From NCBI RefSeq assembly GCF_000382325.1, contig NZ_KB908058.1, forward strand, positions 348,442 through 412,441: a DNA stretch of 64,000 bases. Direction: 5' to 3'. The first letter of the stretch is position 1. Each line of letters starts with the position of its first letter. The notes beneath the pieces are model-generated. The model did no database searches, was not told where the DNA came from, and saw only the letters and a list, made by a program, of their open reading frames with translations. The DNA is from Woodsholea maritima DSM 17123 (GTDB taxonomy: Bacteria > Pseudomonadota > Alphaproteobacteria > Caulobacterales > Maricaulaceae). Shown piece by piece: positions 25,416 to 33,355 of the stretch. A program made the translations under genes and the position numbers.

Positions 25416-27512
25416 TCAGCCGCCGCCCAGTAAACCGCGAAGCAATTGCTGAGCGGGATCTTCGTCTTTGTCTTCGTCTTGATTTTGATCACTGTCTTGG
25501 GACGTGTCCTCAGAGGATTGATCGCGATTGCGATTTCCAAAGAGCGCATTGGTCAGCGCATCGCGCGCGGTCTCTTCCAGGCTTTGCGGTTCGCCATTGG
25601 CGTTATTGCCCCCGACGGCTTGGCCCAGACGGGCCCGCAAGAGCGATTGTGCGACCGCTTCAAAGTCGATGCCGATTTGCGGCTCGCTAAAGCTTCCTTG
25701 CAGGCGGATCGGCACCGGAATGCCGACAAGGTCGTTTGTACCTCCCTGGCCCTGAAGGGAGGCGACAGCGCGCGGCGTGATGCGATAATCCATGTTTTGC
25801 TGAGGCAGGTTGAACACCCCGCCGCCATTGACGCGCACCAGCGGGCTCAACATTTCCAGATTGGCATTCGCTAAACCATTGCTCAGCGTGGTCGCCAGGG
25901 TCAAACTGGTAAAGTCTGTGCTTTCTTGCGCGCCGAAACCCTCAGGCAAGCCACGATTGGTCAGCGCCGATTGTACACCGCGCAGAACTTGCGCCAAATT
26001 GATGCCTTTAATGGCCCCATCAGCGAAGCGGAAATTGGATGTGCCATTGAGCCCGTTGATGATGTCATGAGCGCTGGCACCCCGGCTGGTCAGATCCATC
26101 GTGATCGTGCCCAAACCTTCTAAACGGTCAAAGCCTGCGGCGGCCTGTAAGAGCGGCAGAGCCGACACCCCCTCCAGATTGGCGTTGAGGCCATAGCTGG
26201 GGGTGGCGGTGCGCGCATTGGCGATCGCTGTCGCCCGGCCGCGACCTTGATAGAGGGTGAATTGGGTTAAATCAGCTTGCAGGCGTGCGCGATCGAGCAC
26301 CGCGTGAAGCGCCACATCGCTGACTTCCAAGGCTTGGAATTTCAACGTGTTGACGCTGAGATTAAGGTCGGCATCCACAAGGCCCAGGGCCGAAAGATCC
26401 ATCGGTGTCCGGCTGAACTCCATGGGTCCTGATGGGCGCTGGGTGTTCGCACGCTCACCTGAACCGGCATAGGGGGTGATGTCGAGCGTATCCAGGCTTA
26501 ATCGCCCCCGCACCATCGGGCGATCCCCGCCATAGGTGACGGTCAAGGTGCCTTCGCTGGTGATGTCGTCAAAGCGGATCAGGGCGTTATCGCCGCGTGG
26601 CGGTTGGCCATTCCCGCGCACCGTCAAGCGGCCGGGCTCGCCGATCAGACGCCCTTCAGCATAGAAGCTTTTATAGGTATTGCCTTGGGGCAGGCTCGCC
26701 CCGGCAATCGCAGCCAGGCGCGGTAGGTTAGGCAGGTTTGCCCTAAAGTCCCCCGCAAAAGCAAAGCTTTCACTTTCAGCCATCTGCCCTTGGAAATCGA
26801 GATCAAGCACGGCGCTGGCCACAGCAAGATCAATATCGGTGGCTTGACCTTCGAACAGAGCGCGTAGGCTGGAGAGCCCGGTGTCGAAGCGGAAATCTTC
26901 CCCATTTAGCGTGAAGCTGCCTTCTAATTGCGCAGCTTCATCCACACTCGGCAGGCTGGTACGGACATTCAGCGCGGTGACGGTGAAGCTTTGCTGCTCG
27001 CTGACGAAAGACAGTGCCCCGTTTTCGATCCGTAAATCGCCCAGGCTCGCCTCCAGGGGCAGGGCACCGGGTTGACGAATAAAGGCACCACGCGCATCGG
27101 CCTGCTGGGTGGGTGCGACTTCACCGGCGGTCTTGAAGGTCCAGTTATTACGGGCCCCGCGCTGGGTGAGACGAATAGTGGGCTCAACCAGGACAAATTC
27201 TTCCAGCTCGATAGTCTTTTGCAACAGGGGCCAGAAGGCGAGGGTCAGGCGAAGCTCGCTCATTTCGGCAAAGGCCTCATCGCCAAAGCCGTCAGCATTG
27301 GCAATCGAAACATCCTCGGCGCGCACTTGGACCTTAGGCAAAAGAGCGAGTTTGATTGGACCGGACAAGCGCACCTCGCGGCCCAGCGCATCGCTGGCGG
27401 CGCTCTCTACGCGTGCGCGATAGCTATCGGTGGGAATGACGGCAGGCAAAATCAGCGCTGCCCCAAAAATGACACCAATAAGGATGACTAAGAGTAGTAG
27501 AATGCGGCGCAT
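25416..27512 (-). CDS. AsmA-family protein
   Basis: AsmA-family proteins are anchored in the inner membrane, extend into the periplasm and are linked to outer-membrane lipid homeostasis. The 698-residue product begins with a membrane segment (MRRILLLLVILIGVIFGAAL). The AsmA N-terminal domain (ALGREVRLSGPIKLALLPKV, VRAEDVSIANADGFGDEAFA) and a long repetitive beta-rich body follow. The C-terminal AsmA_2-type region contains FADGAIKGINLAQVLRGVQS and GGVFNLPQQNMDYRITPRA. The tail is low complexity, rich in Asp, Gln and Ser. The start at 27512 has GGGAGG five bases before it; upstream in-frame starts would displace the membrane anchor. It is divergent from the M48 peptidase gene. Confidence 0.9.
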   Translation of the reverse strand: MRRILLLLVILIGVIFGAALILPAVIPTDSYRARVESAASDALGREVRLSGPIKLALLPKVQVRAEDVSIANADGFGDEAFAEMSELRLTLAFWPLLQKTIELEEFVLVEPTIRLTQRGARNNWTFKTAGEVAPTQQADARGAFIRQPGALPLEASLGDLRIENGALSFVSEQQSFTVTALNVRTSLPSVDEAAQLEGSFTLNGEDFRFDTGLSSLRALFEGQATDIDLAVASAVLDLDFQGQMAESESFAFAGDFRANLPNLPRLAAIAGASLPQGNTYKSFYAEGRLIGEPGRLTVRGNGQPPRGDNALIRFDDITSEGTLTVTYGGDRPMVRGRLSLDTLDITPYAGSGERANTQRPSGPMEFSRTPMDLSALGLVDADLNLSVNTLKFQALEVSDVALHAVLDRARLQADLTQFTLYQGRGRATAIANARTATPSYGLNANLEGVSALPLLQAAAGFDRLEGLGTITMDLTSRGASAHDIINGLNGTSNFRFADGAIKGINLAQVLRGVQSALTNRGLPEGFGAQESTDFTSLTLATTLSNGLANANLEMLSPLVRVNGGGVFNLPQQNMDYRITPRAVASLQGQGGTNDLVGIPVPIRLQGSFSEPQIGIDFEAVAQSLLRARLGQAVGGNNANGEPQSLEETARDALTNALFGNRNRDQSSEDTSQDSDQNQDEDKDEDPAQQLLRGLLGGG

Positions 27513-27704
27513 AGGGACCTCCCACCCGAAGAGCTTATGCCGTGATGAGACAATGAGAGAAAATCTCATTCTGCTGGCTTGCCAGATTGGCCCCATCGCG
27601 GCCACAATGCAGAGTATTCTTATTTATGCGGCGTTTCTATGACATCCGCGCCTAGAAATTCGCCTAGGGGGTTTTTTAAGGGTGTTTTCGCCCTTAAGGA
27701 AGGC

Positions 27705-28493
27705 ATGAGGACGATGACGACGATTAAAATGGACCGGCGCGAACTGTTGATGGGCTTGGCCACGGGCAGTGTGGTGGCCTTTACACCGGGTTGCGCAGAG
27801 AATATGGCGCTGGGCCGCAGCCAGTTGATGCTGGTCTCTGATGATCAGATCTCGGAAATGTCCACACAAGCGTGGAATGAATCCCTGCGTCAGGAGCGCG
27901 TCAGCCGTGATCCGGCCTTGCGTCGCCGGGTGGAGCGTGTGGGCCGCAAAATCGTCGATGCCTCAGGCCAAACCCATCTCGATTGGGAATTCGTGGTCTT
28001 TGATAGTGATTCGATCAATGCCTGGGTTCTGCCCAATGGTAAGGTGGGGTTCTATCGCGGGATTTTGGATGTCATGGATAATGACGCCCAGGTTGCGACT
28101 GTGATGGGCCATGAGGCGGGCCATGTCGCCGGACGTCACGCCGCAGAGCGCGCCAGCCAGCAAATGGCCGCCGGTGTCGGGATTGGCCTGGCCGCGTTGG
28201 CCCTTGATTCGGCTGATGTCGATAATTCCGCCGTCTGGGCCGCCGTTCTGGGTGCAGGCGTCACCTTCGGTGTTGTCCTGCCTTACTCACGCCGCCATGA
28301 ATATGAGGCCGACCGCCTGGGCCTGCAATTCATGGAGCATGCCGATTATAATCCGGTTGAGGCGCTGACCTTCTGGAATGGGATGAGTGGCCTACACTCC
28401 ACACGCTCTTTTGAATTTATGTCGACCCACCCTTCTGATGAGCACCGGATTGAGGCGATGACGGCTTATCTCACCGAACGCGGTTTGATTTAG
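27705..28493 (+). CDS. M48-family metalloprotease, probable Tat lipoprotein
   Basis: Zinc metallopeptidase of 262 residues related to the Oma1/BepA/LoiP group that works on envelope proteins. The zinc site is VMGHEAGHVAGRHAAER (HExxH) with a third ligand in HEYEADRLGLQFM. After a short N-terminus comes DRRELLMGLATGSVVAFTPGC, a twin-arginine motif, hydrophobic stretch and lipobox-like GC, so export by Tat and lipid attachment are likely. The start is uncertain: ATG 27705, 27714 and 27729 are all possible, with AAGGAAGG near the first two. The catalytic domain is complete and ends at residue 262, without the TPR tail of BepA. Confidence 0.88.
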   Translation: MRTMTTIKMDRRELLMGLATGSVVAFTPGCAENMALGRSQLMLVSDDQISEMSTQAWNESLRQERVSRDPALRRRVERVGRKIVDASGQTHLDWEFVVFDSDSINAWVLPNGKVGFYRGILDVMDNDAQVATVMGHEAGHVAGRHAAERASQQMAAGVGIGLAALALDSADVDNSAVWAAVLGAGVTFGVVLPYSRRHEYEADRLGLQFMEHADYNPVEALTFWNGMSGLHSTRSFEFMSTHPSDEHRIEAMTAYLTERGLI

Positions 28494-28642
28494 GCTTGCC
28501 GCGGTCCAGTCTGGACTGTTATTTATAGGGTGGGGCGCTGCAAAACGCTGGCTCTACCCTCTTGCAAGTCAAAACGCTTGCCCGTAAGTTCCAGCGCCTC
28601 ACGGCCCGGTATCAACCGCAGTGTCGGTGATAAAAATGGTGC

Positions 28643-28719
28643 GCCGCCTTAGCTCAGTTGGTTAGAGCGCTTGATTGTGGATCAAGAGGTCCCCCGTTCG
28701 AACCGGGGAGGTGGTACCA
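28643..28719 (+). tRNA. tRNA-His (anticodon GTG), without encoded G-1
   Basis: 77-base cloverleaf with encoded CCA. The acceptor stem is GCCGCCT with AGGTGGT, giving a G1:U72 pair and A73. The anticodon loop TTGTGGA is closed by CTTGA and TCAAG. The T arm is CCCCG-TTCGAAC-CGGGG. The base before G1 is C, so the usual G-1 of tRNA-His is not encoded. Confidence 0.97.
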
Positions 28720-28817
28720 TTTTCTGCTCATCTTTCATGATTTTCATTCGATGACAGGGCGTCTTCTAGACAGGCTTGGACAAACCTCTTATGCGCTTGG
28801 CAAAGAGGAGTTGTTCC

Positions 28818-29159
28818 ATGACTGATCAAACTTTACCGCCTTGTCCACAATGTGGCTCAATTTATACTTATGAAGACGGGGCTTTATTGATTTGCCCTGA
28901 GTGCGCGCACGAATTTTCGGTTCAAGCGCCAAGCGAAGCCGCCGAGCGGGTCTGGCGCGATGCCAATGGCAGTGTGCTCGCCGATGGGGACACCGTGACG
29001 GTGATTAAAGACTTGAAGATCAAAGGCTCTTCATCGGTCGTCAAAGTGGGCACCAAGGTCAAAAATATCCGCTTGGTCGAAGGCGATCACGATATTGATT
29101 GTCGCATTGATGGCATTGGCCAGATGGGCTTGAAGACCGAATTCGTCAAAAAGGTCTAA
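28818..29159 (+). CDS. yjdM: YjdM (PhnA-type) zinc-ribbon protein
   Basis: A 113-residue protein very close to E. coli YjdM (formerly PhnA). It has an N-terminal zinc ribbon with two CPxC knuckles (PPCPQCGS and ICPECAHEF) and the highly conserved C-terminal domain ([40 protein letters not shown]). Its biochemical role is uncertain; a link to phosphonate use was suggested from gene position in E. coli but is not supported by neighbours here. The start at 28818 has GAGGAG seven bases before it, and an in-frame ATG 42 bases upstream does not. tRNA-His lies 100 bases upstream. Confidence 0.95.
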   Translation: MTDQTLPPCPQCGSIYTYEDGALLICPECAHEFSVQAPSEAAERVWRDANGSVLADGDTVTVIKDLKIKGSSSVVKVGTKVKNIRLVEGDHDIDCRIDGIGQMGLKTEFVKKV

Positions 29160-29480
29160 GTCCTTTCGCGGACTTTGTGTTGTCGTTTCATGCTTTAATC
29201 GCCTTTCGCCTACATTCGCTCGTCTCTCTCTGGGTTTAATAAAATCAGGGGGGATCCCGTGAGCGCTATAGACATCGACAACTCGCTTAGATGGATTGTG
29301 TGCCTGTCAAACCTACGCGCGGGCAGGGGCGAGTTACATGCCGTCTGTGATGGTGATTAGGGGATATGGCCCTCGCGGTGAAATAGCGGTTGGCGACATG
29401 CCAGCTTGTGGGAGGCGCGCTTTGCGCACGGCGTGTTCTGGACAGGCAGGCTTTTTGTATAAGGCATAGGTCGTGTACGC
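29160..29480. other. Non-coding stretch, possible short relic
   Basis: No convincing gene. A 33-codon frame (29259-29360, GTG start after GGGGGG, beginning VSAIDIDNSLRWIVCLSN) is the only plausible peptide, and it may be a gene relic. Otherwise I see only a small GCGCGCTTTGCGC hairpin near 29416. Confidence 0.4.
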
Positions 29481-30110
29481 CTACACCCTTGCGCACACCG
29501 GCTGGCGCAGGATGATTTTGCGCTGTGCCGGAGCCACGCGGCTCCAATCATCGAGATAGATTTCGTGATAGGCACCCTCGGCGTCCAGTTTATGGTGGGG
29601 CAGGTAGTCTGCGTAGAGCCCTTGCACAATCTCCGCAAGGGTATGCGTTGGGCCAATGTGAAGGTATTGCACACACTCGCCTTCGTGCACGAGCGCCCAG
29701 CGCAGCGCGGGTAAATCACCCAAGTCTTGGCGGGCTTCTTGCGCTGAGTCTTTCAGTCGCTGTGCGTTCGCCCACACGGGCAAGGTAATCTGCACGCGCC
29801 AGTGCCATGTCTCACGATTACCCACGGCTAAGTCGCGCATATCATCCGCCCAATAAAGGATCTCCACCGGCGGCTCAACAAAGGACTTGCCCATTCGCGT
29901 GCGCGCTTCGCGCCGGATGGAATAGATTGCGGTGTAGAGGGCTTTTACTGCGATTTCGATGGAGCCCGGTTCAGGGGGGCCTTCGCCATCCAGGATCGCG
30001 AAGGGCAGCTTTGGCACATCTACACGGCTGAACTGGCCAGCAGGCGGCGCGTAGAGCGCACGTAATGTGGCCCGGTCCTGTGTTAGATCGATCAAGCTAT
30101 CGTCTACCAT
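29481..30110 (-). CDS. GyrI-like small-molecule-binding protein
   Basis: A 209-residue protein of the GyrI-like domain family (the SOUL/BacR-type ligand-binding fold of multidrug-sensing regulators), here without a DNA-binding domain. Recognisable segments are KLPFAILDGEGPPEPGSIEI, IEILYWAD-type strand PPVEILYWADD, and the end pattern HEGECVQYLHIGPTHTLAEI followed by YADYLPHHKLDAEGAYHEIY, typical of GyrI-like C-termini. It overlaps the end of padR by seven bases and is surely co-transcribed and translationally coupled with it. I infer it binds, and perhaps sequesters, the same small molecule that concerns the PadR regulator. Confidence 0.85.
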   Translation of the reverse strand: MVDDSLIDLTQDRATLRALYAPPAGQFSRVDVPKLPFAILDGEGPPEPGSIEIAVKALYTAIYSIRREARTRMGKSFVEPPVEILYWADDMRDLAVGNRETWHWRVQITLPVWANAQRLKDSAQEARQDLGDLPALRWALVHEGECVQYLHIGPTHTLAEIVQGLYADYLPHHKLDAEGAYHEIYLDDWSRVAPAQRKIILRQPVCARV

Positions 30111-30640
30111 GGTTTATGCCTCATATAATCCAGAGTGGTGTTGATCCAGCTGCGCTCGGCGTTCAGCTGGCCGGTGGAGAAGTCAAATAGGCTCTCGATA
30201 TGATCGGGCATGGGCTGGCTTTGTCGGCGCACGCGCTCAAGCCGTTCAAGTTCGCCAGTAATGGACGACAGGCGCGTTTCCAGGGCCTTTAACGCCGCAT
30301 CCCGTGACAGGACGGGCCAGTGCACCATGCCAAGCAAAAGGGATGAGAATGTGGGACGATAGTGGCCAAGGGCCGCTAGGGTTTGTGCGCTTAGAACCTC
30401 ACGGCCGGATGGGGTAAGGCTGAATGTTTTTCGGGCTTTGGCACCCGCGGGCTTTTCGGCGGTTATCAGCCCAGCTTTTTCCAGCTTGGCGAGCACAAAA
30501 TAGATGGAGGAGAAGCCGACCTGCGTCCATTCCCGCATTCCGCGCGCTTCTATGATCTGTTCCAGCTCATAGCCATGGCGCGGCATCTCTGCGACGAGCC
30601 CGAGAAGGAGGAGTTCGCTATCGGTGAGAGTGTGCGTCAT
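30104..30640 (-). CDS. PadR-family transcriptional regulator
   Basis: A 178-residue regulator. The N-terminal winged helix (LTDSELLLLGLVAEMPRHGY, LEQIIEARGMREWTQVGFSS, IYFVLAKLEKAGLITAEK) is typical PadR. The C-terminal half has the PadR helical dimerisation region (ALETRLSSITGELERLERV). The start codon overlaps the exact palindrome TATTCTAG-TG-CTAGAATA, the probable autoregulatory operator. No Shine-Dalgarno sequence is visible before the ATG, so the message may be leaderless or nearly so. TTGACA lies upstream on the minus strand (complement of 30671-30676). It heads a two-gene operon with the GyrI-like gene. Confidence 0.9.
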   Translation of the reverse strand: MTHTLTDSELLLLGLVAEMPRHGYELEQIIEARGMREWTQVGFSSIYFVLAKLEKAGLITAEKPAGAKARKTFSLTPSGREVLSAQTLAALGHYRPTFSSLLLGMVHWPVLSRDAALKALETRLSSITGELERLERVRRQSQPMPDHIESLFDFSTGQLNAERSWINTTLDYMRHKPW

Positions 30641-30657
30641 ATTCTAGTGCTAGAATA
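30640..30657 (-). promoter_or_regulatory. Palindromic operator on the padR start codon
   Basis: TATTCTAG and CTAGAATA are exact eight-base arms with a two-base spacer. The palindrome touches the last base of the padR ATG, so binding would block initiation of transcription near the start codon. Confidence 0.65.
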
Positions 30658-30769
30658 CTTGATTGTGGGATGTCAAACACTCAGTTCTTAATCGGGGAAG
30701 ACAGGGAGACCCAAAAGATGAGGCGGGGTAAGACGCTTTAGGGGTCTCCTCTGGTCAATGAGAGCCAAA

Positions 30770-31168
30770 TTATTGCGAGGCGCTCTCTTGCGCGCGCTGT
30801 TCGATCAAGGCGCGGGCTGCTTCGGGGCTATCGACCTCTTCAATGGTGTCGATTTGACAGCGCCACGGCCCTTGGGTGGGCTGGATATACTCAAAGCGGG
30901 CATTGCAGATGCGGGCATTGTCACTAAACGACGTGCCTACGGCCATGCCGACCCGCATGTCAGAACAGCGCTGGCGCGTGGTGACCAGATAGTGATGGCT
31001 GGCCCCGCCGTTTAAGATCAAGTGCTGATCATCAATGACGCTATAGCCGTTAATGTTACGCAGTCTGAGGCAACGGCTTTCATCTTCGCCATCCTGCGCA
31101 AAAGCGGGCGCGGCGGTGAATGTTGCGGCAATCAGGCTTGCGACTGCAAGGCGACGGTGAAAACTCAT
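30770..31168 (-). CDS. Exported DUF6491-like protein
   Basis: A 132-residue exported protein with signal peptide MSFHRRLAVASLIAATFTAA (to about AFAQ). The mature part, with RCLRLRNINGYSVIDDQHLI, then HHYLVTTRQRCSDMRVG and ARICNARFEYIQ, resembles the DUF6491 family of small proteobacterial exported proteins. Three or four cysteines are spaced so that two disulfides are possible. The function is unknown. The last 20 residues are acidic and helical. It diverges from the FAD oxidoreductase gene, with 54 bases between starts, and is separated from padR by 129 bases. Confidence 0.7.
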   Translation of the reverse strand: MSFHRRLAVASLIAATFTAAPAFAQDGEDESRCLRLRNINGYSVIDDQHLILNGGASHHYLVTTRQRCSDMRVGMAVGTSFSDNARICNARFEYIQPTQGPWRCQIDTIEEVDSPEAARALIEQRAQESASQ

Positions 31169-31222
31169 GGTTCATCCTCCTAGGAAACCTTATAGTTTTG
31201 TCCTGGCTTCGGCTTAAGGTAG

Positions 31223-32386
31223 ATGCGCTCGTCTATGTCCACATTAACCCTACACCAAATGACCACGGCCCGCATCATCATTGTCGGTGCGGGTGCGGCT
31301 GGGTTATTCAGTGCCTGGTCGTTGGCCGAAGCCGGGTTTGCGGTCGAGGTCTATGATCGCGGACCGATTGGTCGCGGCGCGATCTGGGCCTCTGGCGGCA
31401 TGTTGGGCGCTGGCTTTGAAAGCGCTGTCGAGCTGGTCCGCCAACCCCATGCGGCAGGGGTGAGCGCGTGGCTGCAAGAGGGCTTATCCCTATGGGATGA
31501 AACCATTGTGCGCTTACAACATTTTGCCAAACAGCCCCTTGGCTATGCCCGTCCAGGAACTTTAACCCCTATATTCCAGCGCGCCGATGAAGCGCGCATG
31601 AATGAAATCGTCCAAAGCGCGCACGATCTGGGCCTCAGCCTTGAACCGCTCAGCGCGCGCGAAGCCCAAACGCGCGAACCGGGCTTGGGCGCTTGCCATG
31701 GGGCGCTGTATTTTCCAGGTGATGGCCATCTGGACAATCGCGCGCTGGTCACGGCTTTGATCGCGATGTGTCAGGCCAAGGGGGTGCGCTTTCATGCCGG
31801 GGTTGAGGTCTGGGGGCTGGAAAGGTCGGGCGGCGCGGTCACCGGTATTCGTCTGGGTCAGACGGGCGAGGATGTTCGCCATGCCGATGCGGTGTTTCTC
31901 GCGCATGGGGCGCAAACCTTGCTGGGTGAAGGGCGCGAAACCTACCCCATTCATCCGGTGAAAGGCCAGATGATCGCTTTTCAGGCCCGCGATCGTATCC
32001 CGCTGCATGTCATACGTGGCTTTAATATTTACATCACCGCTAAGCCGGGCGGGCGCGTGGTAATCGGCGCGACATCAGAGCCCGGCAAAGGCGATTGCGA
32101 TATTGATGATCAAGCCTGCGCCCATTTGGCCGAGCGCGCGCGCATGGCTTATCCTAGCCTGGCTGAGGCGCGCCTGGTGGAGCGTTGGGCCGGATTGCGC
32201 CCGGCCGCACAAGACTTTGCGCCGCTGATCGGGCCGAGCCAGACACCGGGGCTTTATTATCTGGCCGGGGCCTATCGCAATGGGGTTTTACTGGGACCGC
32301 TTTACGGCCGTGCGGCTTTGGCGATGATGACTGGCGCGCCCTTGGGACTTAATCCTATCTTTACCCCAATGCGTTTTGGCCTGTAG
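31223..32386 (+). CDS. FAD-dependent amino-acid oxidase-type protein (ThiO/DAO family)
   Basis: FAD oxidoreductase of 387 residues related to glycine oxidase (ThiO) and D-amino-acid oxidases. The FAD-binding motif is IIIVGAGAAGLFSAWSLAEA with VEVYDRGPIGRGAIWASGGM. The C-terminal part has VIGATSEPGKGD, ERWAGLRPAAQDFAPLIGPS and YYLAGAYRNGVLLGPL, as in ThiO. No thi genes are adjacent, so thiamin synthesis is possible but not shown; oxidation of another amine is equally open. The start at 31223 has AAGG five bases upstream; ATG codons at 31235 and 31259 are alternatives, the last being nearest the FAD motif. Confidence 0.88.
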   Translation: MRSSMSTLTLHQMTTARIIIVGAGAAGLFSAWSLAEAGFAVEVYDRGPIGRGAIWASGGMLGAGFESAVELVRQPHAAGVSAWLQEGLSLWDETIVRLQHFAKQPLGYARPGTLTPIFQRADEARMNEIVQSAHDLGLSLEPLSAREAQTREPGLGACHGALYFPGDGHLDNRALVTALIAMCQAKGVRFHAGVEVWGLERSGGAVTGIRLGQTGEDVRHADAVFLAHGAQTLLGEGRETYPIHPVKGQMIAFQARDRIPLHVIRGFNIYITAKPGGRVVIGATSEPGKGDCDIDDQACAHLAERARMAYPSLAEARLVERWAGLRPAAQDFAPLIGPSQTPGLYYLAGAYRNGVLLGPLYGRAALAMMTGAPLGLNPIFTPMRFGL

Positions 32387-32469
32387 GGCTTCATTTCTGT
32401 TAACACTTGTTTACGCGAATACGGCACAATGGGCGCTTAGGTTAGGCGAATCGGCATAAGTGTGTCTTG

Positions 32470-33306
32470 ATGACAGAAGCCCGTGCTCAAGATGTTTTAA
32501 CGTCCGTTCTGCGCACCACTGCGCCGGGACCGGTGCGTTTTATCGCTGAGGCTGCTCAGGCCACAGGGGCGGACTTCGATTATCTGTTACGCACTGCCGC
32601 GCGCGAAAGCAATTTCGATCAAGACGCTAAGGCGCGAACCTCCAGCGCGTCAGGTCTGTTCCAATTTATTGACCAGACCTGGCTTGCCACTTTTTCTGAA
32701 TATGGGGCCAAGCATGGTCAAGGCGAGCTGGCGGGCGCGATTAGCCGGGATGGCAATGGCCGCTTCAGTGTAAGTGATCCTGCCAAGCGTCGGCAAATTC
32801 TCGATATGCGCTTCGATCCGGAGATGGCGAGCCGCCTGGCCGGTGAGTTGACGGCGCAAAATAGCGCGTCTCTCTCGCGTCAACTGGGCCGGGAGCCCAA
32901 TGGCGCAGAGCTATATATGGCGCATTTCTTGGGCGCGGGCGGGGCCGGTGAGTTATTGACCCTTGCCGATACCCAACCTGAAGCGCGTGCGGCGGAGCAT
33001 TTCCCGGCGGCGGCAGCGGCAAACCGGTCGATTTTCTATGATCACGGCCGCGCGCGCAGTGTGCGCGATGTGGTTGCGATTCTCTCGCGTCATCACGAAG
33101 GCCAGGTGAACCTTCCTGAAGGCCCGCGCGAACCCATAGAGACCTTACGCCCTGATCAACAAGGCGTTTATGCGTTCGCAGGCGTCAGTCGAGCAGCCCC
33201 AAATGCGAGTGTGCCCGGTAGTGTCGCAGAAATTTCACCTCTTATGATTGAAATCTTGGCGTCTTTGAAAGGACCTGAGGACAACGACCCGCCGCGGCGG
33301 GCGTAA
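32470..33306 (+). CDS. Lytic transglycosylase-like protein (SLT domain), no evident signal peptide
   Basis: A 278-residue protein. Its N-terminal third is a lysozyme-like SLT domain with the catalytic Glu in LLRTAARESNFDQDA, then SSASGLFQFIDQTWLATF. It would cleave the glycan strand of peptidoglycan. The usual export signal is absent from this start, and no in-frame start upstream supplies one. The residues after the domain (VRDVVAILSRHHEGQVNL and a Pro/Ala-rich tail) are not recognised. PleA of Caulobacter, a transglycosylase-like protein needed for polar organelles, has a comparable catalytic part; a similar role here is a guess. It lies 50 bases before a DUF2336 gene and may share its transcript. 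Confidence 0.82.
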   Translation: MTEARAQDVLTSVLRTTAPGPVRFIAEAAQATGADFDYLLRTAARESNFDQDAKARTSSASGLFQFIDQTWLATFSEYGAKHGQGELAGAISRDGNGRFSVSDPAKRRQILDMRFDPEMASRLAGELTAQNSASLSRQLGREPNGAELYMAHFLGAGGAGELLTLADTQPEARAAEHFPAAAAANRSIFYDHGRARSVRDVVAILSRHHEGQVNLPEGPREPIETLRPDQQGVYAFAGVSRAAPNASVPGSVAEISPLMIEILASLKGPEDNDPPRRA

Positions 33307-33355
33307 GGCTTGACCCGCACGCAAAGGCGATGCGGGCTCACCAGGAGACCAGACC

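Noticed and set aside
29287..29547. 86-codon minus-strand frame beyond the GyrI-like gene
   Set aside because: Low-complexity composition, no ribosome-binding site, and overlap with the end of the GyrI-like gene in another frame.
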